From Metallyticus violacea (Eukaryota > Arthropoda > Insecta > Mantodea > Metallyticidae): 64,000 bases of DNA. Positions 37,451 through 50,349 of the stretch are shown here, piece after piece. The first letter of the stretch is position 1. Every line of letters starts with the position of its first letter. Below the pieces are notes generated by a model. That model saw only the letters and a list, made by a program, of their open reading frames with translations, was not told the DNA's origin and ran no database searches. A program made the position numbers and the translations under genes. Location: NCBI GenBank assembly GCA_030762175.1, contig CM060840.1:39438501-39502500 (forward strand), given 5' to 3'.

Positions 37451-37531
37451 CTCTCTCTCTCTCTCCCTCCCTCCCTCCCTCTCTCTCTCTCTCTCCCTCC
37501 CTCCCTCTCTCTCTCTCTCTCCCTCTCTCCC
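37451..37531. repeat. CT / CCCT polypyrimidine tract
   Basis: Two alternations of CT runs with CCCT runs form one pure pyrimidine strand over about 80 bases. The open frames across it, rich in Ser/Pro/Leu or Arg/Glu/Gly, are artefacts of the tract. Confidence 0.95.
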
Positions 37532-37539
37532 CCACATTC

Positions 37540-37975
37540 GCTTCCTCCTGTGTTCTCTTCGCCACGTCTTGATTCTTGTATCAAGAATGGTTTTGGTTAA
37601 TGGTTTTTATTCTTGCTTATTTTATATTCTTTGTTAAAGTATTTTTAGCTTTCCGCTTCTTTCTTCCCTTTTTTTCCGATCCCTCCATCTTCACTTTTTT
37701 CTCCTTGATTTATTTATTTCATGACTCGATTATTAGTACTCGTGTTAAAGTTGAACCCTTGAAGTCGATTTAGTCCCATGGCAGAAATATTTCATCTAAA
37801 TTTGTAGCTATTTTGACGAACTGTCCCCTTTCTTTCATATCTTTGAGCATTTGGGTTCAAGTGTGTCACCTTATAGCATTGTTTAATGTTAATAAATAAA
37901 AAGAAAATGTCACACTATCTGAAGTTTAGAGGCTTGTTATTAAATTTGTGTTTTATTTTAAAACAATTTTTAAAA
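37540..37975. other. Stretch without supported features
   Basis: T-rich DNA with no recognisable domain or repeat. Confidence 0.55.
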
Positions 37976-37984
37976 ATCAGATAT

Positions 37985-38098
37985 AAACTGCATATACTGC
38001 AAAATTACATTAATTTTTATATTGAAATGGTAATATTGTACTAGATTTTACCAGAAAGAACACATACAATAAAATAATAAACTATACATGTGTATATT
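37985..38098 (+). repeat. Paired dispersed repeat, copy 1
   Basis: The text attgaaatgg, then tattgtactagatttt, cagaaagaac and aataaaataataaa, then tatacatgtgtatatt, recurs in the same orientation at 38609-38722 with scattered substitutions. It is non-coding. This is an old local duplication or two insertions of one short element. Confidence 0.8.
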
Positions 38099-38608
38099 TG
38101 AAATTAATGTTAAAACAGTATTCAATATATCTGTTAATGTTTAGACCTGAAACTCACAATTCACACATACGATAAGATCACGTGAATGGTCACATTCACA
38201 ATGTACGATACAATAATGAAATTTTAAAATAAAAAATAAAGTAAATGAAAAAATTATTTTAACAAAATTGAAAACAAGTCCAATGTTTGTGGATATGGGA
38301 CATGAATAAAGTTTAACAAATAAACACTGGCTTTTCATAAAACAATTCCAAGCTATATACCTGTATAACCAAATCATGAAAGATACCCTTGTGTGCCTCT
38401 CTCTATATGCTACCTGAAAAGAAATGTTGCAGCAATATTCATACAGATATATCCATTAGAACATTAAAGGAGAACCAAACGCTTTCGTTTTATTTATTAA
38501 CATTAACAGATATCTTGAATACTGTTATAACGTTATTATTTTAGCATTTTTCAACCTTTAATTAAAGCATTAATACTTTACTTTATTAAGGTTTCTAATA
38601 TTGAGACA

Positions 38609-38722
38609 AAAACTCTATATGCTGTAAAATGCATTAATTTGTGTATTGAAATGGTTATATTGTACTAGATTTTTTCAGAAAGAACGCATGTAATAAAATA
38701 ATAAATTATACATGTGTATATT
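38609..38722 (+). repeat. Paired dispersed repeat, copy 2
   Basis: Second copy of the repeat at 37985-38098, about 620 bp downstream, with about a dozen visible differences. The DNA between the copies does not look repeated. Confidence 0.8.
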
Positions 38723-38724
38723 CC

Positions 38725-40980
38725 AAAATTCGTGACTCTCTTAGTTTTGCCAACAAAACACACTTACGAAATTGAATAAAATATTGTTATATTATTAATT
38801 TTATTAAAATTACTTTTGGGGAGAGGCAAATTATACTAGAAAACATTTCCCGGAGTTGGATGTACAAAGTTTGCTAATATTACTGGAGATGTTGAGGCCA
38901 TTAATCCTTATATTCAAGTCATAGATATGAATATTGAAGTATGAATCCTAAGTAGTTTAAATGATATGTGTTCTATTGATATATTTTCTAGAAAAAGTTC
39001 TACTCTTACACTTTATTTTCTTTCAAATGGCGTTGCTTATTATTCTCTACTCTTAGTTCCAAATAACTACCTTTTAGCATCCAGGAATAACAGATCTTAA
39101 AAGTTAAGACCTGCCGAGATAGTAATTACTGAGGAATACTTAGAAAGCAAAGACATCTCAGAAAAATTTAATTCCCTCGTTTTTGGATCGAATCCTCTCT
39201 GGGTACTTTATCATTGATGCGGTCATAAATGTTACGTAATACTAAACTAAATACATACGATTTTTTCATTCTCTAAACAAATGACTAATAAATATAACAG
39301 GAATCAAATACGGGGAAACTTTTACATATTCCCGGATGTTTAAAATAAAAATTTCTTTTGTTGTGGTGCTTTATTTTAGTAGCAGACATTTCACAAGCAT
39401 GATAACAGGACGTTAATGAACTACACCGAACAATTTACACCTTATATAGAGGGTTCTTGAACAAGCAGCGTCAAAGATTTGAAACTCGTACGTTAGGGCT
39501 TAAAGTTTCTGAAGGGTATATGGGCCACTGGCTTTACCATTCCATTTGAAATGGTGATAAATAGTGATGACATATTAAGCACTGACAATGTACATTTATT
39601 AAACGACTCACTTTAGAATCTGAAACTTATTTTTCATCATTTTAATAATAATAATAATAATAATAATAATATTGTCATTTTCATAACAGCATAGTGTTAA
39701 CATTATTTTGAGGTAAGAAGCTTATAATGAAATGTATTAAAAATTCTAAATAAAGATATAGCTAAACAGTACATCTTGCTTTCCCATGCATGTTGGCAGT
39801 TCAGAAAAACTATAACAATTCTCCATTTTCTCAATTTATAATTTACTTGAGTTATTTTATCTTATATCTGCAACAGTTGTTGCATGAAATAATTGACACA
39901 TATCTCGCAACATTAGAAAAAAGTAGAATTGCAATTTTGTTTCTAACAACTGAATTCTTATTGGCACAACAATGCAGTGAGATGCAATCATATCCTTAGC
40001 TTGAAATTTTACAGATTGCTATTATGCTAAATTGTGAAAACATTGTTCATTGGTTAATAGGAACCAGGTTTATTTCGATCATTAAGGAACTGTGAAGCTA
40101 TCAATACCATTTAAGGCTATTTAGCTTTAGTACGAATTTCTGCCAAATTGCAAATACCTCAATAGGCCGTAACTTCAACATTTTACCTGTGACCATAGGT
40201 TCCCTATCTCAAATTACTTGTACAAGAGTCCTCTGTATAAAGTGAAAATATTTCGATATTGTTCATTAATATTCTGTATATATGGTACATGCACTGAGTT
40301 ACATTATTGAATGGATTGTGTTACTCTGCTGAATTTATCAAATGATGAAAGGTAATCAATAACAGAAAATTTAGATTTAATTAACACCCCTTATTAGATA
40401 AAATTATGATAAAATGATGAAAGTGTTTCCCTCTTTGCTTTATTTCACCGTCTATGATATTTGCCAATGATTCATCTTCTAGCTCTAATGATATATCTTA
40501 AAGAGATTGCATTATATTATAAAAATTAAAAGTGAAGCTCGTTTCATTATGCGTTTAGTCCTTAATGGGTGTTTTATTAGAGTGTACTTGGCTTTATTGT
40601 ACATTTATTCCTTACAATTGTTTTCCTTGTTCGCTATAGTTCCCATAATTGAATATCGAAACTAAATTAGTAGGTTTTACAATGTGCCGTGACATTAATT
40701 AATTTGGGTCTCACTCTACGCAGTAGAGAAACACTGGAATACATTGCACGCTCGAGACCTATAAGTCAAGTGGGTACTATTGGCGTTAAAGGAAAGAAAA
40801 TGTTTGTTTACAATACAAGCGTACAAAGGGGGATTTTAATACGTGTGTCATATACTATTTTATACAATATTTAGTGTTTATAAGTAGATAAGTTATTACC
40901 AATCAAATTTATGTTAATCGTTCAGAAACGTTCCTAGTTTCAAAGAAATAGTTCTCGTATATCTCACAGGGAGCAGCATG
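38725..40980. other. AT-rich stretch without supported genes
   Basis: An AAT microsatellite lies at about 39643-39670. No gene, RNA or repeat family is recognisable in the rest. Confidence 0.6.
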
Positions 40981-40984
40981 TAAG

Positions 40985-41273
40985 TATTTTTTTTTTTTGA
41001 GTAGTGTTTAACACCCGTTTTTACTACTGAGGTACCACAGGCGGTGGACACTGATGACACATGAGATGAAATGATAAATTGGGAACGGATTTTCTTTAAG
41101 GATGGAAACGTTTCAGGCCTAAGTTTTAGGGTACCTCACCGGCATTTGCCAGCTATGAGGACTGAGGAAAACCTGGAAAAACCCCATTCAGGGAGGACGG
41201 CTTTGGTGGAATTCGAACCCCAGACTTTCCGCTCACGAGTCCGCGTCTTGACGACCTCGGCCACCCGTGGCGT
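40985..41273 (-). mobile_element. SINE, type A, most complete head
   Basis: On the minus strand the head starts gccacgggtggccgaggtcg and continues tcaagacgcggactcgtgag. tggccgaggtcg fits the A box of Leu/Ser-type tRNAs (usual TGGCNNAGTGG). The B box follows as ggggttcgaattcc. The body contains aaatgccggtgaggtaccct and ccacaggcggtggac-type text, and ends at a poly-T run on the plus strand (the A tail). Probable target duplications are gcatgtaag (40976-40984) and gcatgtgag (41274-41282). This copy gives the best evidence that type A derives from a Leu- or Ser-type tRNA. Confidence 0.9.
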
Positions 41274-41289
41274 GCATGTGAGCCTGAAA

Positions 41290-41502
41290 GATACATTAGT
41301 TAAATGGTATCAATATGGTAGCGGTGGTAATTAATAGTTTCAGTGTATCTTAAATTTACAATTAAATTAATGATAATTATTTCATTATAATTTAATATAA
41401 ATTTTTATTTAAAACGTGAACTTTTACTCTGAAAGTAGCTATAATATATATAATATATGGTGTATTTTGTGGGAAAAATGACAATTAAATGGTTGTTTTT
41501 GC

Positions 41503-41537
<35 letters not shown>

Positions 41538-42080
41538 GTATTACTGACGTATTATTGAATATTTTCTTTATATATTATACTAAATTTTTAAAAATTGAAG
41601 ATTTTACGCTGAAAGCGGCTATAATGTGCACTTTGCAACCGTAATGATGGGATCAGCTGTTTTTGATTTTCTTCTAACTTGACATTATTCCAAGTTTGTC
41701 AACATGGCTGCTTATGTAAATAAATCTTAGAAACAAATTTATGTAAAATCACTAATTGCACTACAGCCTTATTTAGAAACCACGTAAGAGAAGGAAAAAT
41801 CAAAAAAATGCACAACATTTACATTATAAAATGTGTAATTTGTACCTGCTTAGATAGATTAATAGTCCTCATTCATCACGTTCCATATTAAACCAAAGAT
41901 GGCTACACCGGAGTGTTATAAAATGCAAAGTTTGAGAGTCTTGTGTTAAAAGAACTATTTCTATTATAAGCTATTAAGTGCTAATAAATTAAGAACTAGT
42001 TGCGTTAACGGATAAATTTGTAATATTGCATTGCAAGTTACAAATAACGGTTTACGTTTTCAAAGAAGTACCTAACATTT
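41290..42080. other. AT-rich stretch without supported genes
   Basis: An AAT microsatellite lies at 41505-41534. Two short similar segments (tttactctgaaagtagctata near 41423 and tttacgctgaaagcggctata near 41605) suggest an old duplication of about 180 bp spacing. No gene is visible. Confidence 0.55.
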
Positions 42081-42082
42081 TT

Positions 42083-42350
42083 GTGGTAACCATACTTGCC
42101 TCGTAGCCCCAAGATAGCGGGTTCAATCCCAAACAGGATTGATGGATTTTTTGGGGCATAAAATTCCTAAGTATGACTTCCTTAGAAAGGAAGTAAAGCC
42201 AAGTCCTGTGTGTATGGCAAGTAAAAAGAACCTCAAGCCTGGAACAAGAGGCTTCGGAGCAAAATTATCGCCGTTTCACGCCCTGAATTGAATGGAACAC
42301 TGATGATCCGAAATGTTTAATAACGTCCGTAAATACACCAAATCAACAAA
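42083..42350 (+). mobile_element. SINE, type B, full-length copy
   Basis: The head reads tggtaaccatacttgcctcg and tagccccaagatagcgggtt; a B box, ggttcaatcc, lies at about 42120-42129. The body contains cctaagtatgacttccttag, gaggcttcggagcaaaatta, gtttcacgccctgaattgaa and tgatgatccgaaatgtttaa. The tail reads aaatacaccaaatcaacaaa. It is the same family as 13.2 and 17.4 kb, in the other orientation. The A box is diverged, and I did not find a clear target duplication. Confidence 0.85.
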
Positions 42351-42359
42351 GGAAAATGA

Positions 42360-43080
42360 GACTTTTGTTGAAGAAATAATTTATATAGTATATTAGCAGT
42401 TCGATTTCCTCACAATTCTTATTTGTAGGGCAGTTTAAAAGATATTAGTCAACAAATCAAGTATATGAGCATTAGATGAACTGAGACTACTATTACATAC
42501 CAGAACAAATAACCAACATTCTGATAAATAAACTTTAATAGAAGCTACAACATTTCCCTCACGATGATGCAATATGCTTAATGTAACATGTTCATAAGTT
42601 ATAGTTTTGAAACAGTATTTATAAGCTGCCACCCTCAAATTTAATCACAGTGATTATAGTAAGTAATTTTATGTAACTTTTCCATTTTACTCATGAGTGT
42701 GGTTTCATTTCTATTTCCTGTACAAGTATTGGATGATTGTTTGTAATGCTATGTTCTCGCCAGAATGCAGAAAGCTACCTCCAGCTATGAAATCTGATCT
42801 GGGAATTTCTGTTGCCTATTGCAATAATGTTTTGTTAAAGAGGACCCAAGCAGAACTGGTATTTTCTGGGGGATTCTATAGCATGGTCCGTGGAAAAAAT
42901 ATTTATTTTGTATTCAGTTAGAGAATTGTAAAGCAGGGTAGGCGTAATAAAACGTATAGCAACTAAAGGGATGAAAAGACAGGCCGATAACCTTTTCAAG
43001 GGAGGAAGCTAGCAGCTTCAGTTGATATCTACATGTAAAAAGTCACATAGGCCATGTTTATTTAGGCTTGTATTTTGCAG
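42360..43080. other. Stretch without supported genes
   Basis: The 74-codon plus frame at 42697-42921 has no recognisable domain. Confidence 0.5.
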
Positions 43081-43084
43081 CCCG

Positions 43085-43330
43085 TAGTCAGTTTTGGAAG
43101 AGTATTCAGCAGTGCATTATCAGTGGAAGGGCTTTCTCAGTTCAGTTTAGTTAGTGAAAAGCTGTAGTCAGTCTTGGAAGAGTATTCAGTGTGTGGCATT
43201 ATTACTGTGGATGATAGGCACGGTCAGTTCAGCTCCGTTCAATGGCAGATTATTAAGTGAAAGAGCATTATCAGTTCAGTTCAATTGCATCTCAGGATTA
43301 GTTGATTTCAGGATTAGTCTTTATCAATTT
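43085..43330 (+). repeat. Degenerate tandem-like units
   Basis: The text tagtcagttttggaagagta followed by ttcag recurs about 75 bp later as tagtcagtcttggaagagta. Forms of gcattatcagtg and agttcagttcaattg recur several times. This looks like a short tandem array that has lost regularity. No coding frame is supported. Confidence 0.5.
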
Positions 43331-43339
43331 AAGAAACCT

Positions 43340-46300
43340 CAGAGTGATCGCCATAGCTAGTGCGAAAGTGGGACATATTCTTCAGGAAATAATTTTTAGG
43401 TGGAATTGCCTATGAAAAACTATAAGTCAGCAGAAATGAACAATAAATTGTGTTTTATCTTCCATAATGAAAAATCTTATTAATCTTTTGCCACGACTTT
43501 TGAGACTCTGCTGGATACTTTTATGGTCCTTTGAACATAGGGAGATAACCAATCCAATCCTTCCAAAATCTTTCCTCCGCATATTTTACATATTTACATA
43601 TTTATAAAATACCGCTGCGGTTTGCATAAACATTCGACTAAATTGGTGCGGCTTGTTCACTCAAAAATACTGCAACTTTTTTGTTTTACGATAGCTTATA
43701 GTGTCCTTGAGTGAGCGGTTTGGCTGATCGATTGCAGGGATCACATTTTGCTATCTAAAGCGAGACCCAAACAAATGAGTGGCACGATAGCACTATGCCG
43801 AATGCTTATTTTTTTCTTTTTAAAATATTCCTTAGTGCGAATGCAAAGTTGTATAAGAGAAGCAGCATCGTCCATGTATTCCTCAATATTTTGTCTAGAG
43901 AACATTTCTATAGATAACTATTATTTGTCTTTTGGTACGAGTTTGTATAAAATATATATTACGTTTATAAAATGGGTCTTTAAGCTTAATTAGGTATGTA
44001 ATATTTCAAAAGTTTCGCATAATTTCCCGAGTTGCATTTAATGACTTTTCTAAAAAACTTCTTCTTTAATAAATCTATTAAAGATAAAGTGTGGGTTATG
44101 TTTCCAGCCAGTAACTTCTCTATGAAAGTTTAAATAGAAATTCACTGTTTAACAGCTAAGACAAACGCATAAACAATAAAAATAATAAAGCTTTGTGCTG
44201 AATAGACTAATTAAATTTCTTTGATACCCAGTTCTTTATCGGCTCAAGGAAAGGGAACCCTAAAATGTGGGGGGCGGCAGCTTTTGAGGTTATCCACATA
44301 AAAAGATCGCACACTGAATACAAATCGACTTTATTGAAAAAACATTAATCTCAGTGGGGTGTATTCTTTCCTCCCTTCTGTTTTGCTACAAAGTGGTGAT
44401 GTGTTTGGAATATTTACGATGCGTCATCACTATTTTTACGTTACAAATAGAGGTTTAGTGTTCATCTTCATTAAATCCATGCATCACATTGAGTTCTGTA
44501 ATATTAAACCGCTATGGTAGGTAGTGATAAGTCCCCCTCCTCCTGCCCCCGTGCACGTTTCCATATTGATGACGTGTCAGCAAGCGCAGCTTCCTACAGT
44601 CAATCCGCCCCCAGTGGAGAAATACATTTCGATACCGTAGCGTGTGTCGCGGCCATTAATATAAAAATGCTTAAGGCTCTTATACAATCTTTTTTGTTTC
44701 TCTCTTGAATGAGTTCCATTCATGTATTTATAACCAATGCCTCATACGGCTGTAATAAAGCCCTGCCCGAGGAAACAGACCAAATCAGCGGTTTTACCAT
44801 CGCTCCAACAAAATGAAGTATTCAAATATAACAAGCTCAGGTTCAGAAGCACTATTTATATTGTTTGTGTATTTGGTTTCCTGCCCCGTGGTATTTAACC
44901 GTCATCAGAAGAAGTGGTGCATGATGAGTTCTGTGAAACACTCAGAATTAGTGGACAGTTTGGAGCGTTTCCTCTTTTATTTCATTTGTAACCTCCTGCT
45001 TTGTAAAGAGTTCAGAACTCAGGAAAATGTGTTCCTGCTGTAATCTCAGTGATGCGCATTCGACACCTAGATCACAAGTTCAATAAAATGAAAAAAAAAT
45101 TTAAATATATTTAATTTTAAGGATTTTTCCTCAATACAGTAGTTTCTCTTCAACCCAAACAATTTTATGTTTGTCTTCAGCATCTTCTTCTTCTGTAAGG
45201 TCCTACTGTTAATCCACCCTGGTTATCTCTGCTCCTGCATTCATTATTCCACTGCAATATGATCTCCGAATTTTTTTAATTCATCTACTTTCCATATGTA
45301 TAAAATATTTAAATATTTTCTCTTTAATTATTCCATTGATACATTGATATTATTTTAAACTTGCATAATTGATCTAATATTTTGATTATTAACTTCCTAT
45401 CTTTTTTTCTTCTTCTTCTTCTTTTCTTCGCCAATAATCCAATTCCGTAGCCAATAATTTATTTGTTTTTTATCTATCTAATGTCCCAAGATTCTGCTCT
45501 AATTATCACAACACTTTGAACCAATTGTTTATTGTAAATTGGTCTTTATTTTTTAGTTTAAAATATTCTTATTTCAGAGGATTGTGTTTAGCATGATGAT
45601 TATTATCCTACCTTCATTTATTCTTTTTCGATTTGACATGAGCTATTTCTATCAACTTCTAATATTGATCGAAGATATTAAAATGTATTTAATGTTTTAA
45701 TTTCTTATTTTTGAATATAAATGTTATATTTTTAAAAGTTATATACTTCATTCAGTGAGTTTCAAAATGTTTCAATATAGATTTTGTCAAACTCTACCTT
45801 AGCCATTAACGACATCATTCTACGAAAGTTGCTTCTCCCCTAACCATACGTTTAGGTTCGAGAACAAATAAACGTGAACAGGGAGAATGCTAAACGTAAG
45901 TACCTTTAAGGCCATTCAGCTAAAATGTTAACTGATTTTATTTGCATAAATTACATAGTATTTTTCAGTTGACTGTGTTTTCTTCATTGTGCCTATGGTT
46001 AAACTCGCAGATGTTAAATTCACGTCCTTTCACTGAATTTACATTAGTTCAGCAAGTTTTTATGTACACAGTGTCATGTATATATGCAAATATAATACCT
46101 AAGGAGTTTAAAAAAGTTCGCTAAATCGTTTCATTTACTATATCCAAGGTGCTCATTACGCTGCTTTGCTAGACGTCACCCTGATGCATGTTACGGATTA
46201 CTATCTGTTGAATTCTACTCCTATTAACCAATGGGGATTGAGCAACAGAAGTTTCTGTGCAGATTCTAGTTTACTCTTACTGTGTATGAATTACACATCA

Positions 46301-49300
46301 TCTTTTAAAGGAATTCTGATTCGAGCCCACGGTTTCTGCTTTTGAATTTTAAATTTATTTATTTTTAAATATGTAATGGACATACGTTGTTTTCCCTCAC
46401 ACTATAATGAACTGAAAAAGTACAAGATTATAGGATTTTAATAGATACATAGACTTCGTTTAAACTTACGTACTGCAGGTTGTTTTAAGAAAATCCCAGT
46501 ACAAGTTCCTTGTTGCTGTCAATCACCTGACTTCAGTAAGCCTGATCAGCTCAGGTCATTGTCTCAAACTTTCATTCCTGCAAACTGAATATAGGGTTTG
46601 AGTGACTATATTCCTCATATGCTTCTGGTCTTTGCCCAACATATGACTTCAATATAATGAACAAAATGTTCAGACTGAGTAACTTAGTTGAAGCATTACA
46701 TCTTTTGTCTCCTTTCAGTGCTTGTGCTTAGTGGAGCATTCTGTATATGCTAAGAGGCTGGAGGTTTTCGATTAAACCAAATGTATTAATACATTGACAG
46801 TGATTTTAATAATTTTAAACTGTGTTGAATAGCAAAACGATTGATCTTCTCTATCAAGTGTACATAATGTAGGAAAATCTATTATCTCATATTAAACAAT
46901 ATTTAGAAAATACAGTATGTTCAAATGAACGTTCATCCGCTAGACTGTGGGCAGCGACAGCGGAGAAAGGCATGCTACTAACTGGTCCCTCTGGCTGGCA
47001 GTGTCCTCTAAAGAAGCTGAAGCTGTGGCATTCAGGCATTCTTAAGGTAATACGTCGTGAAGTAAAATGTTTATTGGTTTATTTCTGCGTTAGAGCTGAA
47101 GTGTCCAAACGTCTGCACATTTTGGAATTGAATTTTTTATGTATGATTCGTATGTGTAAACAAACTCTGATGTGATGATTTTTAAGAAAATTCCCCAGTG
47201 TTCCTGTACATAGTTTGTAATCTTGCAAGTAAATTTACATAAGTGGTATCTGTTATAAGAAACCGAAATTATCCGCCATATTCTTACCGAAGAGATACTT
47301 GGAACTGAAGAAAGATTTATACGAATACCAAATAAATCCCTGCGAAAGCTTGTATGGGATATGCAATGTGGCAACCTTCAACTTGGAATGCCAGCAACTT
47401 TTTAAAATTAAAATCGTATGGAATGAATTATTGAATCACATTTTCTTCTTTCGCGGACGAAATTTAAATGGCCATGTATTGGACAGAACTAGTACTGGAG
47501 TGTAGAAAAAATAAAAACCCGGTCTTGTACACGAAATTCCATTGCATGACCTAAAAAGTAGCGTGTAGTGCGCAATGAATTCTTACGGAATAATAGGTCC
47601 TGCATTTTATGAAAATATCGTGAATGCGCAGAAATACAGAAAAGACATAAGCATACCATTCTTCGGGGAAGTATTAGACATTGAAGGCAAATATGCTTTT
47701 TCAACAAGATTCCGCCACAAGTACATTTCTCCTTAGCTTAAATTATTGAGCATATTTTGCAGTGTAATTAATAATCGATTAAGGCCAGCGTGATCTACAG
47801 ATTCTACCGTATGCTAGTTTCAATATTTATAGAAGAACTTGATAAAAAAAAACTATCAGAATATTCCTTAAGCGTTGAAAGAACAGAAATACAATATAAG
47901 AAGAGAAATTGCAGCAATTTTACAAGAACTAATGCGCGTGAATGCAAACTTTCTCTAAAAGTGTGACAAAGGTAGGTGGTTATTAAAATGTTCGTTTGTA
48001 TGACAAAGCTCGAACAGAGGGGTTGTGTATATCCGACTCTGCTAGCAAACATGCTACTTCCAGCCGCCACACGGGCTCTCATGGCAAAACATTCATTTGA
48101 AAGACAGTATTTTGCAACTTGCGTAACGGTTTGAGAAAACAAAATTATGAGAGAAGCAAAAATGCATTTAACGGTCACGTTAGTTTTTAGAAAATTTAAA
48201 ATAAATGCACTCTGCTATTTTTGAGTTCAGTTATCCGAATTTACAACAATATACGAACTGTAGTGCGAGTAACCGATGTTTTATTTATTTTATAGTAACA
48301 ATAAAGCTGTTCTAAATTGTCAGTTTCTCTTTTTTCCTGTAAAATAAAAAATATATGGAGAAAAGCGCGCACATACACGTACACAAATCAGAAATTTGAT
48401 ATGCACAAAAATGGCGAAATAATTAAATCAAGCTCTCCCGTATTTCAGTTCGAGAGTCAATAAAACATATTTATTCTCAAGGCAGAAAGAGAAATGCCAG
48501 TTAGCAGAAGTCAGGGAATGGAAACTCTTCTGAATGAGTCTATTCATTTGGTCATAAATTCTTTAGTGACTTGAAGACCTTGACCGAATCTTGTACGAAT
48601 GATTCTTGTTAAAAGCAAAGGGAAAAATATCTCTGCTACAAAGCTAAATTAGTTCTATATTTAAACACATTTATGAATTCGCATTCCCTTTATTTTTTCT
48701 AGTTTTGACATGTTAATATTTACTGCCAACCGTCTTACACTGAACTTCTGCCTCTGGCTTTTTATTTCCTGGAAGCATTAAAGCTCGCTTTGATTACTAA
48801 CACCATTTCAAGTTTATTATATTATTCGGTTGCTGTCTACGGATTCAGTCTTGTGAAACTCCTCTCATATAAATGAAAATATTGCTCTGGAATGTTAAGT
48901 TATATAATGATTCTCTTTTACTGCTGGTAATAAATTAATTCAAAATTAAAAAAAAAAATCTACTTTTACATTTAAGTAAATTGTTAAGAGCTCGCGTGCT
49001 ATCATGTCTCTTTCATATTCAACTCACACTCTTGAGCTTGTATCCTTGTCTGGAATATCAATGGTGTACACATCGTTTTAATAGGATTTAATGCACGATT
49101 TAAAAAACAACGATTACAGTAGCAGCTAGATGGAATTAACCCGTCAAGCATTAACATATTCAAACCATGTGATCATGTTTTGTGTACCCACCAGTTGATT
49201 CGGACGTCTTAAAAAGAGCAAAGAGCCACGAAATGCTTTGGGAAGGCCGTTGTCTTCATTTGCTATGAAGTAAAATGTAGGTAAGTGAGAGAGAAAGCGG

Positions 49301-50290
49301 GTTGAGTAGTATGTATGTACACAGAATATAAAAACAGCGATCTAACATAAACTTGTTCAGCAAGTAAATACTTTTAAGGGTAAATGTAGATAAAGGTTGC
49401 ATATTTTTGTAACTCAAAAATGTTGCATACTTTCAGGATTGTAATTCCAGGTTGCATACCTGAGATATCATTCTACCCATGTTTAAAAAAGTAAAAAGAC
49501 AGAAGCGTGCGTAGCTATGCCCCCTTTCTTTTATATTTTCATACATTTAAACGTTTTAAAGATACATTTTCTTCAAAAGCTTTGAACATATTTCACTAAA
49601 ATTGTTATAGATATTCTAGATATTTCAATATTAATAATAATAGAACATAATATTATATTAAAAATTGCTTGAGGAAAAATGTTTTGTTTTTAAAATGATC
49701 ATAAAATATTTTTATGCCTTGATCCCATCATATACTAAGACAGTTATTGTAAATCTATTTCAAAGAAGAATATTCATAAATTTCATTGATTTATCTAAAA
49801 TGCTTTGTGATAAAATGCATCTCAAAGATGAAAAAACGAAAATTGCGGGAAAATTTAGCAACATTTTTACCTTAATTTCTATTGGTATCGAGGCTACTAA
49901 TGTTGGCTATAACAGCCTAACATAGTCGATAAAGATAACTTAAGAGAAAGGAAATGGAAAAAGTAGAAAAAGATGAACACTGTGGAAATGGCCAGTATCA
50001 GTAGCTGCAGCAACCACAATGGAAATGAAGGTAAAATTTTAACTCAGGTTTTGCACAACTTACGTTTCTTATCTTTGAGACGCAATTTATGAGAAACTTT
50101 CTAAAGCAATGAAATATGGAAGTTTTATAAAAATATCTTTCTACACTTTATCAATATACTGATTTTTAATGTTTGTTCTACCAATTTTAACATTGAAATA
50201 AGTAGCATGTATACAATTCAAGTAAAATATGTCCAGAAGTTTTAAAAAAATGTGCCTTAAGTTTTTAATGCATAAATGAATAATTAATCA
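43340..50290. other. AT-rich stretch without supported genes
   Basis: Nothing is recognised in the reading frames. The longest non-repetitive one is 124 codons on the minus strand at 47804-48178; it starts with a hydrophobic segment but has no family I know. A GC-richer patch at 44520-44660 and a mixed patch at 46930-47060 (ending in a donor-like ttaaggtaata) could be exon or transposon fragments but cannot be supported. No SINE or transposase text was seen. Confidence 0.5.
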
Positions 50291-50297
50291 TAATTTA

Positions 50298-50345
50298 TTT
50301 CGTACGCTGATGACCTGAGATGTTAATGAGGGTCATTAAATAAAC
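50298..50345 (+). mobile_element. SINE, type B, 3' end fragment
   Basis: cgctgatgacctgagatgttaatg and the following gggtcattaaataaacca match the 3' end of the type-B family (compare the complement of 17450-17490). Only about 50 bases are present, so this is a severely 5'-truncated or eroded copy. Confidence 0.7.
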
Positions 50346-50349
50346 CAAA

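Noticed and set aside
37402..37637. Ser/Pro/Leu-rich and Arg/Glu/Gly-rich frames
   Set aside because: Artefacts of the polypyrimidine tract at 37451-37531.
47804..48178. 124-codon minus-strand frame with a hydrophobic start
   Set aside because: It is the longest non-repetitive frame outside transposons, but it has no recognisable domain, no supporting splice or promoter context, and a length that can arise by chance in a 64-kb window.
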